From JBGCDD01 sp045105075 (lineage in GTDB: Bacteria > Pseudomonadota > Alphaproteobacteria > Rhodobacterales > Rhodobacteraceae): DNA of 14,984 nucleotides. Below, in pieces: positions 14,156 to 14,984 of this stretch (positions within the stretch are counted from its first letter, which is position 1; each line of letters begins with the position of its first letter). The stretch lies in the NCBI GenBank assembly GCA_045105075.1, contig JBGCDD010000172.1, positions 1 through 14,984 of the forward strand, in the 5' to 3' direction. The notes beneath the pieces are model-generated. The model did not search any database. It was not told the DNA's origin and was given only the letters and a program-made list of their open reading frames with translations. The position numbers and the translations under genes are program-made.

Positions 14156-14844
14156 CTTTTGCACTGATCCAGAGTTTCGTCCTTTGGGCTTTGAAAATCT
14201 TCTGTTTATCGAATGGCTAACGGGTTGGTTTGGCGAAAAAACGCAGTCTCCTTTGGCTCAGGTGATCGAATTGGTGTGCCTGAAAAAGTGGCGTTGGGGA
14301 TCGGGAGAGAGGTGTGGTGCGCGCGCCGCCGACCTGCGGTTTTTGAGCGATGACCGCCTGTTCGCTTTTTTGGCGTTGATGACAGCATTCTCAAGACGAC
14401 AAAAAGCGCGCAGGTCCGTGACATTTGAACGCGATCTGTACGTGGTTAATTCGTTTTGCTTTGCTGTTGCGATCTGGCCGTGCGCAATTCTGTGGTTGAT
14501 TTTAACACATAATTATCACGCCGCAGCACAAAAACTGCGACGGCTACCGCCGAGATTGAGTCGCAACTTGGGCGCAAACTCGATTAGGGTCATGTCATGT
14601 GCCCTGTTTTGTATCCGGACTGGATTGTGAAAAAGCCGTGTGACCCCAAGATATAGAAGGTCAAAATACTGGAATTGCCGGACCCGCGCAGGGCTGAACA
14701 CCCGGCTGAGCACGATTTTGGGCCTTTGTGCAAAGCCCATCCCGACCTCGCGGCGTTGCAAAATGCCTGCGATCCGACCAAGCGCCATCACCCTGGCATT
14801 GGCAATATGGTGAAGACTGAAAACGACGAAGAAGGAGGAAATCA
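14156..14844. other. Gene-poor intergenic region between tpa and the thiolase gene
   Basis: About 690 bp with no convincing intact gene. It is visibly richer in A/T than the flanking genes. Open frames on either strand (for example 14133-14630 plus and 14516-14962 minus) have no ribosome site and no recognisable motifs, and overlap the TauR boxes or the thiolase start. Small repeats include GCAG-N8-CTGC (14523-14538) and a doubled CATGT near 14590. It should contain the promoter of the thiolase gene. A short open frame at its right end is listed separately. Confidence 0.6.
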
Positions 14845-14848
14845 ATGA
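14657..14848 (+). pseudogene. Possible gene remnant coupled to the thiolase start
   Basis: A 63-codon stretch is open from just after a TAG (14654-14656) to a TGA at 14846-14848 that overlaps the thiolase ATG as ATGA. Its translation has an ordinary hydrophilic composition (for example ELPDPRRAEHPAEHDFG and CDPTKRHHPGIGNMVKTE), and no ATG lies in its first 50 codons. Upstream of the TAG the same frame stays open back to an ATG near 14595. The ATGA overlap is typical of operon partners, so this may be the decayed 3' end of a gene. No family is recognised and chance openness cannot be excluded. Confidence 0.25.
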
Positions 14849-14984
14849 CGAATGTAGTAATAGCGTCTGCGTGTCGGACGGGGGTTGGTAGTTTTGGGGG
14901 TTCGTTTTCTGGGACGCCTGCGCATGATTTGGGGTCTGCGGTTTTGTCTGGCGTTGTTGCACGCGCTGGGGTTGAGCCTGGTGA
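14845..14984 (+). CDS. Acetyl-CoA acetyltransferase (thiolase), N-terminal part only
   Basis: The first 46 codons are in the window; the gene continues to the right. The N-terminus MTNVVIASACRTGVGSFGGS, then FSGTPAHDLGSAVL, is the standard opening of biosynthetic/degradative thiolases of the PhaA/AtoB group (acetyl-CoA + acetyl-CoA to acetoacetyl-CoA + CoA). A strong ribosome site, GAAGGAGG (14831-14838), precedes the ATG at 14845. The catalytic cysteine lies beyond the window. It is divergent from tpa across a gene-poor spacer. It could belong to polyhydroxybutyrate or acetoacetate metabolism; nothing visible links it to the taurine regulon. Confidence 0.85.
   Translation, partial: MTNVVIASACRTGVGSFGGSFSGTPAHDLGSAVLSGVVARAGVEPG

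Noticed and set aside
14133..14630. 165-codon plus-strand open frame upstream of the thiolase
   Set aside because: Starts within the TauR boxes of tpa, lacks a ribosome site and recognisable motifs, and has poor coding bias.
14516..14962. 148-codon minus-strand open frame
   Set aside because: Overlaps the thiolase start and its strong ribosome site on the other strand; no recognisable domain.
1..14984. CRISPR arrays, tRNA or rRNA genes, transposases, integrases
   Set aside because: No regularly spaced long repeats, no tRNA-like or rRNA stretch and no transposase or integrase motifs were seen on either strand.

Overview
This is a GC-rich window (about 60% G+C by eye, with G/C strongly favoured at third codon positions). 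Protein content and gene order point to a marine alphaproteobacterium of the Rhodobacterales, probably the Roseobacter group. The main theme is taurine dissimilation through sulfoacetaldehyde. No rRNA, tRNA, CRISPR array, insertion sequence or integrase was seen.

Left part (1-7768). On the minus strand, reading right to left, are xsc (sulfoacetaldehyde acetyltransferase), ackA (acetate kinase, TAATG-coupled to xsc), a compact citrate synthase, and the N-terminal 878 codons of a cytoplasmic molybdopterin oxidoreductase. The last is best read as the sulfite dehydrogenase subunit SoeA and runs off the left edge. A compact pta (phosphate acetyltransferase) lies on the opposite strand between ackA and the citrate synthase. 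Together these cover the lower pathway: sulfoacetaldehyde + Pi gives acetyl phosphate + sulfite (Xsc); acetyl phosphate gives acetyl-CoA (Pta) or acetate + ATP (AckA); acetyl-CoA enters the TCA cycle (citrate synthase); sulfite is oxidised (SoeA).

Middle (7769-11158). tauR, a MocR-type activator, is on the minus strand with a GFA-type zinc protein gene behind it. On the plus strand, divergent from the GFA gene, is a two-gene arsR-arsP-like unit: a cysteine-tailed ArsR repressor overlapping a YraQ/DUF318 permease by 8 bp. It looks like a trivalent methylarsenical efflux module and has no obvious link to taurine.

Right part (11146-14984). On the minus strand, tpa (taurine-pyruvate aminotransferase) is followed at 36-48 bp spacings by a GNAT acetyltransferase gene and two tandem genes for small single-helix membrane proteins that are paralogous to each other. 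Beyond the tpa promoter is a gene-poor stretch of about 690 bp, and then the start of a thiolase gene on the plus strand, cut by the window end.

Regulation. Ten-base direct repeats of the form CTGG(A/C)C-N-TAA/G occur in pairs spaced 23 bp upstream of tpa, 23 bp upstream of xsc and 22 bp at the tauR promoter. They resemble the direct repeats reported for TauR of Rhodobacter capsulatus and tie the split tpa, tauR and xsc units into one regulon. A separate TGTACA/ATTGT-ACAAT element sits in front of soeA.
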